From Sulfitobacter sp. D7 (GTDB lineage Bacteria > Pseudomonadota > Alphaproteobacteria > Rhodobacterales > Rhodobacteraceae), in assembly GCF_003611275.1 (NCBI RefSeq), contig NZ_CP020694.1, forward strand, positions 3,256,001-3,320,000: a DNA stretch of 64,000 nt. Direction: 5' to 3'. This document shows positions 26,644 through 35,830 of this stretch, piece after piece. Below the pieces are notes generated by a model that saw only the letters and a list, made by a program, of their open reading frames with translations, was not told where the DNA came from and did not search any database. Position 1 is the stretch's first letter. The number at the start of each line of letters is the position of its first letter. The position numbers were made by a program, and so were the translations under genes.

Positions 26644-27390
26644 ATGCGCGTCCTTCTTTTGGGTGGCACCACCGAAGCCAGCGCCCTTGCTCGCGCCTTG
26701 GTCAAAGCCGAGATCGACGCGGTGTTTTCCTATGCCGGACGCACCGACAGTCCGGTGGCCCAGCCCCTGCCCACCCGCGTCGGCGGGTTTGGCGGCGTGG
26801 CCGGGCTGGTGGCGTACCTTAATGCCGAGGCGATCACCCATGTTGTCGACGCCACCCATCCCTTTGCTGCAGGGATGAGCAACAATGCCTTTGTCGCCTG
26901 CGCCCGACAAGACCTGCCGCTGGTGCGGTTCGAGCGCCCCCCGTGGGAGCCGCAGGAGGGCGACGATTGGACCTTTGTACCCGATATCACCGATCTGCCC
27001 GCCGCCCTGCCCGACAGCCCAGCGCGGGTGTTTCTGGCCATCGGCAAGCAGCAACTGGCGCTTTTTGCCGCGAAACCGCAGCACCGCTACCTGCTGCGCC
27101 TCGTCGATCCGCCGCAAGATCCGCTGCCGCTGCCCCGGGCGACGGTCGTGCTGGCCCGCGGGCCGTTCGACGTGGCGGGGGATACCGCATTGATGCAGAC
27201 CCATGCGATCACCCATGTGGTCGCCAAGAACGCCGGTGGCTCCGGCGCGCGGGCCAAGCTGGATGCCGCCCGCGCGCTTGGCCTGCCGGTGATCTTGGCC
27301 GACCGGCCCGACCTGCCGGGCGAGGTGGCCGCCAATGATGTGACCGAGGTGATGCATTGGCTACATCATACCGCGCTGCGCGGCGTATAG
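26644..27390 (+). CDS. cobK: precorrin-6A reductase CobK
   Basis: A 248-residue NADPH-dependent reductase. MRVLLLGGTTEASALARAL is the typical N-terminus, THVVDATHPFAAGMSNNAF the conserved middle block and THVVAKNAGGSGARAKLDAA the C-terminal block. It is the only cob gene on the plus strand and exactly fills the interval between cobJ and cobL. Its 3' end overlaps cobJ by 25 bases. AAGGA precedes the ATG by about ten bases, inside cobL. Its expression must start within cobL or further upstream on the plus strand. Confidence 0.95.
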   Translation: MRVLLLGGTTEASALARALVKAEIDAVFSYAGRTDSPVAQPLPTRVGGFGGVAGLVAYLNAEAITHVVDATHPFAAGMSNNAFVACARQDLPLVRFERPPWEPQEGDDWTFVPDITDLPAALPDSPARVFLAIGKQQLALFAAKPQHRYLLRLVDPPQDPLPLPRATVVLARGPFDVAGDTALMQTHAITHVVAKNAGGSGARAKLDAARALGLPVILADRPDLPGEVAANDVTEVMHWLHHTALRGV

Positions 27391-28100
27391 ACATAGCGTC
27401 CGACCCGGCGCGTCGCGGAATTGCCGACGATTACCACGGTGCGCATATCAGCCATTTCCGGTGTGGCCTCGCCCAATGTGACGGTGTTGAACGCCTCGTC
27501 GGGTGTGGTAACGGCGCGAGCAAAGGTGATCAGCCGATCCGGCCCGCATTCGGCGCGCAGAATGTCCAGCGCTTCGGCAAACTGATGGGGCCGCGACTTG
27601 CTGCGTGGGTTGTAGAAGGCCATGGCGAAATCCGCCCGCGCGGCCATGCGCAGACGGTGCTCGACCATCGTCCAAGGCTTAAGATTGTCGCTGAGGTTGA
27701 TCGCACAGAAATCATGACCCAAGGGCGCACCGAGCCGCGCTGCCGCCGCCAGCATCGCCGTGATACCGGGCAGCACGCGAATGTCGACGCTCTCGAACGC
27801 CGGGTCACGCTCCACCGCCTCGAACACCGCCGAGGCCATGGCAAAGACGCCCGGATCACCCGAAGACACCACCACCACCCGCGCGCCTGCTTGCGCCAAT
27901 TGCAGCGCATGGGTCGCGCGGTCCAGCTCCACCCGGTTGTCAGTGGGGTGCAACGTCAGCCCGTCGCGCGGGGCGACGCGGGCGACGTAAGGGATATAGC
28001 CGATGACATCGGTGGCCTGCGCTAGCGCCTCGGTCACCTCGGGGGTCACAAGCGCGTCGTCACCGGGGCCAAGCCCCGCGATATGAAGAATGCCGCTCAT
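27366..28100 (-). CDS. cobJ: precorrin-3B C17-methyltransferase CobJ
   Basis: A 244-residue ring-contracting methyltransferase. LHIAGLGPGDDALVTPEV at the start, VGIP-type segment VVVVSSGDPGVFAMASAV in the middle and FAMAFYNPRSKSRP further on are characteristic. The ATG at 28100 overlaps the cobI stop by ATGA. The much longer open frame upstream is a shadow of cobI. Confidence 0.95.
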   Translation of the reverse strand: MSGILHIAGLGPGDDALVTPEVTEALAQATDVIGYIPYVARVAPRDGLTLHPTDNRVELDRATHALQLAQAGARVVVVSSGDPGVFAMASAVFEAVERDPAFESVDIRVLPGITAMLAAAARLGAPLGHDFCAINLSDNLKPWTMVEHRLRMAARADFAMAFYNPRSKSRPHQFAEALDILRAECGPDRLITFARAVTTPDEAFNTVTLGEATPEMADMRTVVIVGNSATRRVGRYVYTPRSAV

Positions 28101-28834
28101 GCCTCCGCCTCCGGCCTGCGGCCTTGGCCATGGACCAAGACGATCGCGAAATAGGGGCAATCGTCGTCGGCCACTTCGGAGAGTTTCGCCACCCGCTGAT
28201 CGGGCATGGTGCCACGCTCCACCAGCCATGCGTCGTCCAGCTTGCCCGCCGCCGCGAGTGCTCGGCGCACAGTTGGCAGGTTGCGGCCCGTCTTCATCAC
28301 CACCAGCGCATCGCCGCGTTTCATATGCTCAGTCAATTCGGCCTCGGGCAGTGTGCCCATCAGCACGGTCATCACATCATCGCCCCAAGTGAAGGGCGTA
28401 TCCAGCGCGTTCCAGCAGCCCACCATGCCGGGGATCGCGGGCAGCACCTCAACTTCGGCGCGGCCTTGAAGCCGGGTGTGCAGATGCATGAAGGAGCCGT
28501 AGAAAAAGGGGTCGCCTTCACACAGCACGACCACCTCGTGATCTTTGGACAATTCCGCCAGCCGGTCGGCCCATTCCTCGTAAAAGGCGACCATCTGGGC
28601 GCGGTACTCGGGCGAATCAAACCGCAGCTCCGTGGTCACGGGATATTCCATCGCATATTCCACCACATCGTCGCGGAGCATCCCTTCGACGATCCGACGC
28701 GCCTGGCCCGCGCGGCCTTTCTTGCGGAAATACGCCAAATGCCGCGCGCCGCGAATGGCGCGGTCGGATTTCACGCTCATCAGTTCCGGGTCGCCGGGGC
28801 CGAGGCCCGCGCAGATAACCTTGCCCATCTTCAT
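28097..28834 (-). CDS. cobI: precorrin-2 C20-methyltransferase CobI
   Basis: A 245-residue methyltransferase giving precorrin-3A. Family strings are VICAGLGPGDPELMSVKSD, HLAYFRKKG, VVVLCEGDPFFYGSFMHL and VMKTGRNLPTVRRAL. The ATG at 28834 gives an ATGA overlap with cobH; a second ATG two codons later (28828) is possible. Confidence 0.95.
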   Translation of the reverse strand: MKMGKVICAGLGPGDPELMSVKSDRAIRGARHLAYFRKKGRAGQARRIVEGMLRDDVVEYAMEYPVTTELRFDSPEYRAQMVAFYEEWADRLAELSKDHEVVVLCEGDPFFYGSFMHLHTRLQGRAEVEVLPAIPGMVGCWNALDTPFTWGDDVMTVLMGTLPEAELTEHMKRGDALVVMKTGRNLPTVRRALAAAGKLDDAWLVERGTMPDQRVAKLSEVADDDCPYFAIVLVHGQGRRPEAEA

Positions 28835-29460
28835 TCCACCCTGCTTGCCAGCGCGTTCACCGCCGCCACGGTGATCGCCGAGCCGCCCAAACGCCCCTGC
28901 ACAATCATCGAAGGCACTGGCAAATCTTGCATCAACGCATCTTTCGATTCCGCCGCGCCGATGAAGCCCACCGGGCAGCCGATGATCGCCGCCGGGCGCG
29001 GGCAGTCGGGGTCTTCGAGCATGTTGAGCAGGTGAAACAGCGCCGTCGGCGCATTGCCGATGGCCACCACCGCGCCTTTCAGATGCGGCCGCCACAGTTC
29101 CAGCGCGGCGGCGGAGCGGGTGTTGCTCATCTCGGCGGCCAAATCCGGCACTGAGGGGTCGCGCAGGGTGCAGATCACCTCATTCTCGCGCGGCAGACGT
29201 TTGCGGGTGATGCCTTCGCTGACCATGTAGGCGTCGCAGAGGATCGGCGCGCCGTCCTCCAGCGCCGCCCGCGCGGCCACGGCCATGCCTTCGGAAAAGC
29301 GGATGTGTTCCTCCAGCCCGACCATGCCCGCGGCGTGGACCATGCGCACGGCGACGATCTCTTCTTCGGGGGTGAAACGCGCTAGCGCCGCCTCGGCACG
29401 GATGGTGGCAAAGGACTGGCGGTAAATCTCGGCACCGTCGGTGATATAGCTATGGGGCAT
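28831..29460 (-). CDS. cobH: precorrin-8X methylmutase CobH
   Basis: A 209-residue methylmutase that moves a methyl group from C11 to C12 to give hydrogenobyrinate. The catalytic histidine lies in RMVHAAGM (His42), and APILCDAYMVSEGI and IGNAPTALFHLL are conserved blocks. It starts 11 bases inside cobG and overlaps cobI by ATGA. Confidence 0.95.
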   Translation of the reverse strand: MPHSYITDGAEIYRQSFATIRAEAALARFTPEEEIVAVRMVHAAGMVGLEEHIRFSEGMAVAARAALEDGAPILCDAYMVSEGITRKRLPRENEVICTLRDPSVPDLAAEMSNTRSAAALELWRPHLKGAVVAIGNAPTALFHLLNMLEDPDCPRPAAIIGCPVGFIGAAESKDALMQDLPVPSMIVQGRLGGSAITVAAVNALASRVE

Positions 29461-30598
29461 CGGCGGACTTTCTAAAGTGAGAGGCGATGGCGGCGGGGGT
29501 TAGCCCGCGCAGATCAGGAGCCGCATCGGCGCGGGCATTGCGGATAAGGTCATATTGGCCCGGCGCGGTGGCGGTCAGGGTGAGGTCTGTGGCACGCGGT
29601 GCAGCACAGCCCTTGGCGCAGCCTGAGATATGCAGGCGTTGGCCCGGCGGCACCGAAACGGCAAGGTCTCGTGCCAGTCCGCGCGTCTCGCCGCGTGCCT
29701 GAGCACAACCGGGTGCGCCGATACAGGCGACGACGCGCAGGAGCGGGTCGGCGGCATCGGTGATGAGGCCCGGCAGGTCAGGCAGGGCCGTGGCACCTTC
29801 AATCAGCACCATCCGCCACGGGGTCAGGCGCAGCGGGCCAAGGTCAGCAAGGACAGTGAGCGTTTCCGCGTCCATCTGACCGAAAGCGCTGGCGACGAGC
29901 GCTCCCGCTGGATAGAGACCGAGCGTCGGAGTGGCGGGGCCGCTTTGCCGGGGATGGTCGAAACCCGTTGGTAAGGTCGCCCCCGCCTCTAATGCGCGGG
30001 CGGCACGGGTGGCACCCTGCGCGCGAACCCATGCGGCCAAAGCGATGGCCTCGGTCACGGCGGTATCGCGGGAGATGGGCTTTCCCATCTCCGCCCCCTC
30101 AGCGCAGAGCAAAAGCCGCCCGTCCGCCGCCCGCTCAAATCGAATGTCGGCGGGGTCTGCCTGCAACACCGGCTGCGCCCCGGCATCGACCGCATAGCCG
30201 AATTTGCTGGAGACAGCGGGCAGCGCGTGGCTCTGCGCAGCGGCGGTCAACTGCTGGGTCAGATGATCCGTATCATCGCCCGCTTGCCAGAAGGGCATCA
30301 CCATGAGGTTGCGCCGCCGTTCAGCCCCCTCATTCACATCAATCAATGCTAGCGCACGAAGCGCGTCGATCAGCCCCTCACGCCGCTCGGGATCAATCCC
30401 GCGCAGTTGCAGATTGCCCCGGTTCGACAGGTCGAGCATCCCGTTGCCATAACGCAGCGCCAGCTCTGCGACGCCACGTGCTTGGGCTGGGGTCAACCGC
30501 CCCTGCGGCACCCGGAGGCGGACCACCAGCCCATCACCCGACAGCATTGGCCGCAGCGCGCCGGGGCACCAGCCCTTGATGACGGGTGCAACGCTCAC
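29450..30598 (-). CDS. cobG: precorrin-3B synthase CobG
   Basis: A 382-residue nitrite/sulfite-reductase-like monooxygenase that uses O2 to make precorrin-3B, so the route is the aerobic one. A GTG start (GTGA overlap with the cobN stop) gives a VSVAPVIKGWCPGAL N-terminus; a longer in-frame ORF reaches into cobN. The 4Fe-4S cysteines lie in CIGAPGC and SGCAKGC in the C-terminal third. NRGNLQLRG is the nitrite-reductase ferredoxin-like half-domain motif. Confidence 0.94.
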   Translation of the reverse strand: MSVAPVIKGWCPGALRPMLSGDGLVVRLRVPQGRLTPAQARGVAELALRYGNGMLDLSNRGNLQLRGIDPERREGLIDALRALALIDVNEGAERRRNLMVMPFWQAGDDTDHLTQQLTAAAQSHALPAVSSKFGYAVDAGAQPVLQADPADIRFERAADGRLLLCAEGAEMGKPISRDTAVTEAIALAAWVRAQGATRAARALEAGATLPTGFDHPRQSGPATPTLGLYPAGALVASAFGQMDAETLTVLADLGPLRLTPWRMVLIEGATALPDLPGLITDAADPLLRVVACIGAPGCAQARGETRGLARDLAVSVPPGQRLHISGCAKGCAAPRATDLTLTATAPGQYDLIRNARADAAPDLRGLTPAAIASHFRKSADAP

Positions 30599-33500
30599 TC
30601 CACCCCGTCCAAGGTGGCCGAAATCGAATTGCGGCGCGTCATCCAAAGCCCTGCGTCTCGAAGGGCTGCGAAACGGTCGCGCATGGCCTGCAAAGCGGCG
30701 GGGTTCTCGGCCTCCATAAAGGCCACCAGATCGTCGCGGCCCAGCGTGGCGTCGAAATAGAGATCAAAGAGATGCGCAGGCACTTCGCGCGTCAAATGCG
30801 CAAAGGCGGCGAGGTTGTCGAGCGTCGCCGCCACCTCTGCCGCGCCGCGAAAACCGTGGCGCATCATGCCGCTGGCCCAGCCGGGGTTGGCGGCACGGGC
30901 GCGCACGACGCGGGCGATTTCTTCGGGCATCGACCGCGCGCGGGGGCTGCCTGCGCGGGTGTGGTCAAGGTGGTACATCGCGGGCTTCTGCGCACCCAGA
31001 TGCGCCATCGCGGCGGCAAAACCGCCTTCGTGGCTGGCATAGTCCGACGCGAGCAGGATATCGCTTTCGGCCAAGTCCTGCACATGGGCAAAACCATCGG
31101 CGCGGTGCAACTGCGCCTCCAGCGCGGCGCGGTCCTTATGCGCCTCGCCTTGGGCGTTGATCGCCCACTCTGATCCGCTCAGCCACGCCTCCCCCGCCGC
31201 GGCGCGACCTGCGTCCGAGTAGTCTTGCAGAGCCGCTTCCATGTTCACGCCGTAAAGGCCGGGCTTGGGGCCAAAGACGCGCGGCGTGCGGGTGAGGTAG
31301 GGGTTCATATCGGGCGCTTCTTCACGCTCGGCCAGCGCGGCTGAACCTGCTTCAAAAATCTGCCCCAGCCCCGGAAACACATCGCGGAACAGGCCTGAGA
31401 TGCGCAGCGTCACGTCAATGCGCGGACGGTCCAGCAAGGTCAGCGGCAGTACCTCAAAGCCCGACACCCGCTCACTGCCGTCATCCCATTTTGGCGCAAG
31501 CCCCGCGAGATGCATGGCCATAGCGACTTCTTCGCCCGCCGTGCGCATGGTGGCGGAGCCCCAAAGGTCAATCACCAACCCGCGCGGCCAGTCGCCGTTG
31601 TCTTGCAGATGCCGCCTGAGCAATTCTTCGGCGAGTTTCACCCCCTGCGCATGGGCGGCCCGGCTGGGTACGCCGCGCGGATCGACGGCATAGAGGTTGC
31701 GCCCCGTAGGCAACACATCCGAGCGCCCGCGATAGGGGGAGCCGGAAGGACCAGCAGTGACGCGCCGCCCCGCAAGCGCGGTCAGCAGCCCATCCCATTC
31801 GCCCTCTCCCGCGCCAAAAATATGGAGGCCATCGCCGTATTGGCTCTCCTTTATGTCACAGACGAAACGGTCGATCCGGGTCAACGCCTCGGCGGCGGAA
31901 CTGGCAGCATCAAGGCCAAGGTCATCTTCGACCCCCGCCGCCTGCGCCTCGGCGCGGATCGTGTCGACCAGACGGTCGCGGCGCGCGGGGTCGAGCCCAT
32001 CGGCGGTAGAATATTCATCCAGCAGCCGTTCCAGCCGCAACAGCCCCTCGGGCGTTTCGCTGTCTTTCAGCGGCGGGGGCAGATGGCCCAGCGTCACCGC
32101 CCCGATGCGCCGCTTGGCCTGTGCCGCTTCGCCCGGATCATTGACGATGAACGGATAGATCACCGGCAGATCGCCGGTCAGCGCCTCGGGCCAGCAGTCG
32201 TCCGACAGAGCCACAGCCTTGCCCGGCAGCCACTCCAGCGTGCCATGCGCGCCGATATGCACCAGCGCGTGATGCCCCTGCGCGCGCAGCCAGAGGTAGA
32301 AGGCCACATAGGAATGGCGCGGGGTGCGGGCGAGGTCGTGATAGCTGTCTTCGCGGTCTTGCAGATCGCCGCGTTCCGGTTGCAGCGCGACCAGCGCGTT
32401 GCCGCAGGTTTGCGCGGCGAAGTGGAACGCGCCATCTTGAACCAGCGGATCATCCTCAACCGCGCCCCATGCGTCGCGAAGGTCATCGCGCAGCGTCTGT
32501 GGCAGGCTGGCCAAGGCGGCGTGGTAGTCGGCAAGCGGCCAAGAGATGCGCTGTTCGGTGAGGCTGCGGCCAAAACCGATCTGCGGCGTGACGCTATAGC
32601 CCTCGCCCGCCAGCCGCATCAGCATATCTTCGACACTGGCCAGCGCATCAAGCCCGACCGCGTGGGCAAGTTGATCGTCCCGCCCCGGATAGGTCGAGAG
32701 CACCAGTGCCAGTTTGCGCGCGTCCGCAGGGGTCTGCGCCAGACGATGCCAGCCCAGCACACGCGCCACGACGGCGGCGATGCGGGCATCCTCGGCCCGG
32801 TGGGCAAAGCGGGAATATTGCAGATCGGGGTCGCGTTTTTCGGGGCTTTTGAAACTGACGACGCCGGTGAAAATACGGCCATCCACCTCGGGCAGGACCA
32901 CATGCATGGCCAGATCGGCGGGCGAAAGGCCGCGCTCGCTCTCGTCCCAATCACGCCGCCGCGCGGTTGAAAGTGCCACTTGGAACACCGGGCAGCCCGG
33001 CACGTCGAGCGGGGAGCTGCCGTCATCCCCACGGCCCGAAAAAGCGGTGGCGTTGATGATTGAAACCGGCTCCATCGCGGCCAATGCATCGTCCAAAAAG
33101 CTCCGCGCGGGATCGGATTTCAGCGAGGGGACAAACAGCCCGATGGCATTCAGCTCCGCCGCCCGCAAGGCGCGGATCAGTGCATCGACGGGCGCGGTAT
33201 CGGCGGCCAGAAGGTAGCTGCGGTAAAATGTGACAGCGACAGTATCGCCCGCCGCATCGGCAAAAGGCACGACGCCTTGATCAGGGTCGTAATAACCGCA
33301 GTCAGGCACCGTTTTCGTGCCCATGACCGGCCCGGCATAGAAGCCCGCCGCCAGTGCCATCTGCGCCAGCGCGGCCTGCGCCGCCACCGGGCCGCCCGCG
33401 TCACAGAGATGCGCAAGACGGCGGAGCGTGGAAACCGGCAAAGTCGAATGCGCGTCGAGCCCCGGGTCTTCGCGCCCATCGGCAGGCAGCACGGCCAGCG

Positions 33501-33837
33501 CGATGTCATTGCGGCGGGCGAAATCTTGGACCTGCATGATGCCGTAGGGCCAATAGTTCTCGCCCCCGATGAGGCGGATCAGGATGCCCTTGGCCCCGGT
33601 CAACGTCTGTTCGATGTAGTTGTCGACCGACGCAGGGTGCCGCAACGCCACAAGGTTGCACAGCCGCAGGGAGGGCAGCTTGCCCTCCTTGCCGCCGCCG
33701 CGATGCCAGCCTGCCGCGAAAGCGCCCAGATCACTGTCGGAAAACGACAGCACCACCAGATCAGCAGGCGTTTGGCCCGGATCATAGGGGGTGTCGGTAT
33801 CCTCCAACCCGTGGCTTTCGCGAAAGACGACATGCAT
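30595..33837 (-). CDS. cobN: cobaltochelatase subunit CobN
   Basis: A 1080-residue large subunit of the ATP-dependent cobaltochelatase (CobNST), related to magnesium chelatase BchH. Conserved segments include HIGAHGTLEWLPGKAVALS, YPFIVNDPGEAAQAKRRI and RISGLFRDVFPGLG. It is shorter than the about 1275-residue enzyme of Pseudomonas denitrificans. The CobS and CobT subunits are not in the window. Six bases separate it from cobW, and its stop overlaps the cobG start. Confidence 0.95.
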   Translation of the reverse strand: MHVVFRESHGLEDTDTPYDPGQTPADLVVLSFSDSDLGAFAAGWHRGGGKEGKLPSLRLCNLVALRHPASVDNYIEQTLTGAKGILIRLIGGENYWPYGIMQVQDFARRNDIALAVLPADGREDPGLDAHSTLPVSTLRRLAHLCDAGGPVAAQAALAQMALAAGFYAGPVMGTKTVPDCGYYDPDQGVVPFADAAGDTVAVTFYRSYLLAADTAPVDALIRALRAAELNAIGLFVPSLKSDPARSFLDDALAAMEPVSIINATAFSGRGDDGSSPLDVPGCPVFQVALSTARRRDWDESERGLSPADLAMHVVLPEVDGRIFTGVVSFKSPEKRDPDLQYSRFAHRAEDARIAAVVARVLGWHRLAQTPADARKLALVLSTYPGRDDQLAHAVGLDALASVEDMLMRLAGEGYSVTPQIGFGRSLTEQRISWPLADYHAALASLPQTLRDDLRDAWGAVEDDPLVQDGAFHFAAQTCGNALVALQPERGDLQDREDSYHDLARTPRHSYVAFYLWLRAQGHHALVHIGAHGTLEWLPGKAVALSDDCWPEALTGDLPVIYPFIVNDPGEAAQAKRRIGAVTLGHLPPPLKDSETPEGLLRLERLLDEYSTADGLDPARRDRLVDTIRAEAQAAGVEDDLGLDAASSAAEALTRIDRFVCDIKESQYGDGLHIFGAGEGEWDGLLTALAGRRVTAGPSGSPYRGRSDVLPTGRNLYAVDPRGVPSRAAHAQGVKLAEELLRRHLQDNGDWPRGLVIDLWGSATMRTAGEEVAMAMHLAGLAPKWDDGSERVSGFEVLPLTLLDRPRIDVTLRISGLFRDVFPGLGQIFEAGSAALAEREEAPDMNPYLTRTPRVFGPKPGLYGVNMEAALQDYSDAGRAAAGEAWLSGSEWAINAQGEAHKDRAALEAQLHRADGFAHVQDLAESDILLASDYASHEGGFAAAMAHLGAQKPAMYHLDHTRAGSPRARSMPEEIARVVRARAANPGWASGMMRHGFRGAAEVAATLDNLAAFAHLTREVPAHLFDLYFDATLGRDDLVAFMEAENPAALQAMRDRFAALRDAGLWMTRRNSISATLDGVE

Positions 33838-33843
33838 GCGCGG

Positions 33844-34878
33844 TTAGGCTCCCAATACGTCGCGGATCGCGGCGAGGTTGATGTCGTCATGTTCCGCGAT
33901 GACCACCAAATGCCCCGCGCGCGGGTCGCTGCCCCAAGGGCGGTCGAACTGCTGACGCACCCGCGCACCCACGGCCTGCACCAACAGGCGCATTGGCTTG
34001 CCCTCGACAGCGACATAACCCTTCACGCGCAGGATGTTCTGCTCGCGCGCGAGCCGCTCGATTGAGGCGACCAGCGCCTCGACATCCGCCACTTCCGGCA
34101 TCGGGATCACCACGGTTTCGAAATCGTCATGCTCGTGATCGTCGTGGCCATCGTGGTGCGAGGGGCGCGCGGCGAGGTCGTCTTCGGCAGCGGCGTTGAG
34201 GCCCAGCACGACCTTGGGGTCGATCACGCCCTCGGTCATCTCCAGGATCGGAATTTCGCGCGGGCTCTCCGCTTCGATCACCTTGCGGGCCTTGGCGAGG
34301 CCTTCTGGGCCGGCCAGGTCGGCCTTGGACATCAGGATGATATCGGCGCAGGAGATTTGATCTTCAAAGACTTCGGACAGCGGAGTTTCGTGGTCGAGAC
34401 TGTCATCAGCCAGACGCTGCGCATCAACGGCAGCGACATCGGCGGCAAAAGTGCCCGCGGCCACGGCCTCGGCATCGGCCAGCGCGATGACTCCATCGAC
34501 GGTGATCTTCGAGCGGATCGCGGGCCAGTCAAAGGCTTTCAGCAGCGGTTTCGGCAGGGCCAGCCCGGAGGTTTCGATCAGGATGTGATCAGGGCGCGTC
34601 GGCAGGGCCATCAGCGCTTCGATGGTTGGAATAAAATCATCCGCCACGGTGCAACAGATGCAGCCATTGGCCAGTTCGACGATGTTTTCAGCCGGGCAAT
34701 CATCAATGGCGCAGGATTTCAGGATGTCGCCATCCACACCCACGGTGCCGAACTCATTGACCAAGACGGCAAGGCGACGCCCGCCTGCATTGGTCATCAG
34801 GTGGCGGATCAGCGTGGTTTTACCAGCGCCGAGAAAGCCGGTGATGACGGTAACGGGAATTTTGGCGAGATCGCTCAT
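33844..34878 (-). CDS. cobW: CobW GTPase, cobalt chaperone
   Basis: A 344-residue G3E GTPase thought to deliver cobalt to the chelatase. The P-loop is GFLGAGKTT (residues 14-22), the metal site CxCC is C73-I-C75-C76 in ELANGCICCTV, and a flexible His-rich loop with HHDGHDDHEH covers residues 241-250. The COG0523 C-terminal domain follows. AGGAG lies seven bases before the ATG. The ATGA overlap with the DUF1636 gene upstream and the short gap to cobN match the expected role. Confidence 0.96.
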   Translation of the reverse strand: MSDLAKIPVTVITGFLGAGKTTLIRHLMTNAGGRRLAVLVNEFGTVGVDGDILKSCAIDDCPAENIVELANGCICCTVADDFIPTIEALMALPTRPDHILIETSGLALPKPLLKAFDWPAIRSKITVDGVIALADAEAVAAGTFAADVAAVDAQRLADDSLDHETPLSEVFEDQISCADIILMSKADLAGPEGLAKARKVIEAESPREIPILEMTEGVIDPKVVLGLNAAAEDDLAARPSHHDGHDDHEHDDFETVVIPMPEVADVEALVASIERLAREQNILRVKGYVAVEGKPMRLLVQAVGARVRQQFDRPWGSDPRAGHLVVIAEHDDINLAAIRDVLGA

Positions 34879-35249
34879 GCGGAAGGCTCCTGCGGCAGGG
34901 TCAAAGGGGGGATACGCGCAAGGCTTTGCTTGCGAAAGATGACCGGGCGTTCGCGCCATGGCACCAACCCGTCTTCGGTGGCGGCATAGGCGGCGGCACC
35001 GGCAAGGATGTCGGCGGCGTCTTCCTTGGTCAGACGACCATAAACATAGGACCATTTGCCCGGCGCAGAGAGCGCCACGGCGGCGCCCTGCGAACAGGCG
35101 GAAAGACATTGCACCGGCACGATTGTTACGCCCTCGGGCGCACCTGTGGCGTCAAGGGCGGCGTGAAGCTGCGCGCCGGGGCGCGGGGCGTCTTCTTCCA
35201 GCACCTCGCCTGCGCGGCAGGTCATGCAGACATGTAGGGTCGTGCTCAT
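34875..35249 (-). CDS. DUF1636 family protein (second copy)
   Basis: A 124-residue paralogue of the small Cys protein beside cobF. It has CMTC at about 8-11 and CLSAC at about 48-52, then APGKWSYVYGRLT. The paired-cysteine layout suggests a thioredoxin-like 2Fe-2S ferredoxin fold. It is translationally coupled to cobW (ATGA), which makes a link with cobalt insertion plausible. The function is not known. Confidence 0.87.
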   Translation of the reverse strand: MSTTLHVCMTCRAGEVLEEDAPRPGAQLHAALDATGAPEGVTIVPVQCLSACSQGAAVALSAPGKWSYVYGRLTKEDAADILAGAAAYAATEDGLVPWRERPVIFRKQSLARIPPLTLPQEPSA

Positions 35250-35321
35250 TGATCTGGTCCCATCGGGTTATGCGTGCCGGGTATGCGCTCCGGCCCGTTA
35301 TGAAAAGGGGAAGCGGGGCGA

Positions 35322-35819
35322 TTATTCAACTGTCAGCACCTCGCGCGCGGTAATCGGCGTACCGTTTACCGCCAAGGGGCGGTGATCATTGGCGTTAAGC
35401 GTGACCTCAACCGTGACCGCGCCCTTGGGCAGATCAGGCAGATGCAGCCATGGGCCATAAAGCCGCCCGATCTTGGTGCCGTTGATATAGACATGGGCGT
35501 GGCCCTCGCCCGGTTGGTTGTCCCCGCTGGCGTTTTGCGGGGCAAAGGCAAAGCCTTCGGTCTCTACGTAAAGGTTATGGCCTGACATTGGGTCAGGTGT
35601 CACGCGGATCGCGAGGCTGGGGGCGTCTTCGGCGGCAAGCGCGATAGGCTGGCCGTGCATACGTGCGTGGTCTGCGCCGCCGTGGTCCATCCCGCCATGG
35701 GCGGCAGGGTCGCCATGGTCATGGCCGTCGAAGGTCACACCGTTGCTTGCGGCGATGGCAAAACCAATGCCACCGCCAAAGACCAATCCGATGGCGAATA
35801 GTGCCAGTGATCTGTCCAT
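35322..35819 (-). CDS. His-rich membrane-anchored periplasmic protein (unknown)
   Basis: A 165-residue protein with one N-terminal hydrophobic helix (about residues 4-24) or uncleaved signal, followed by a stretch with six histidines at 33, 35, 41, 46, 51 and 55, rich in Asp and Gly. The C-terminal part, with GHAHVYINGTKIGRLYGPW and VEVTLNANDHRPL, looks like a small beta-sandwich. Metal binding at the periplasmic face is likely from composition. Lying between cbtA and the DUF1636 gene, it is probably a cobalt-binding accessory. I recognise no named family. Confidence 0.8.
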   Translation of the reverse strand: MDRSLALFAIGLVFGGGIGFAIAASNGVTFDGHDHGDPAAHGGMDHGGADHARMHGQPIALAAEDAPSLAIRVTPDPMSGHNLYVETEGFAFAPQNASGDNQPGEGHAHVYINGTKIGRLYGPWLHLPDLPKGAVTVEVTLNANDHRPLAVNGTPITAREVLTVE

Positions 35820-35830
35820 CTTGACCTCCC

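Noticed and set aside
26642..27390. Second cobalamin riboswitch ahead of cobL
   Set aside because: The region is entirely cobK coding sequence, and no B12 box (GCCAGGAGACC-type) is present.
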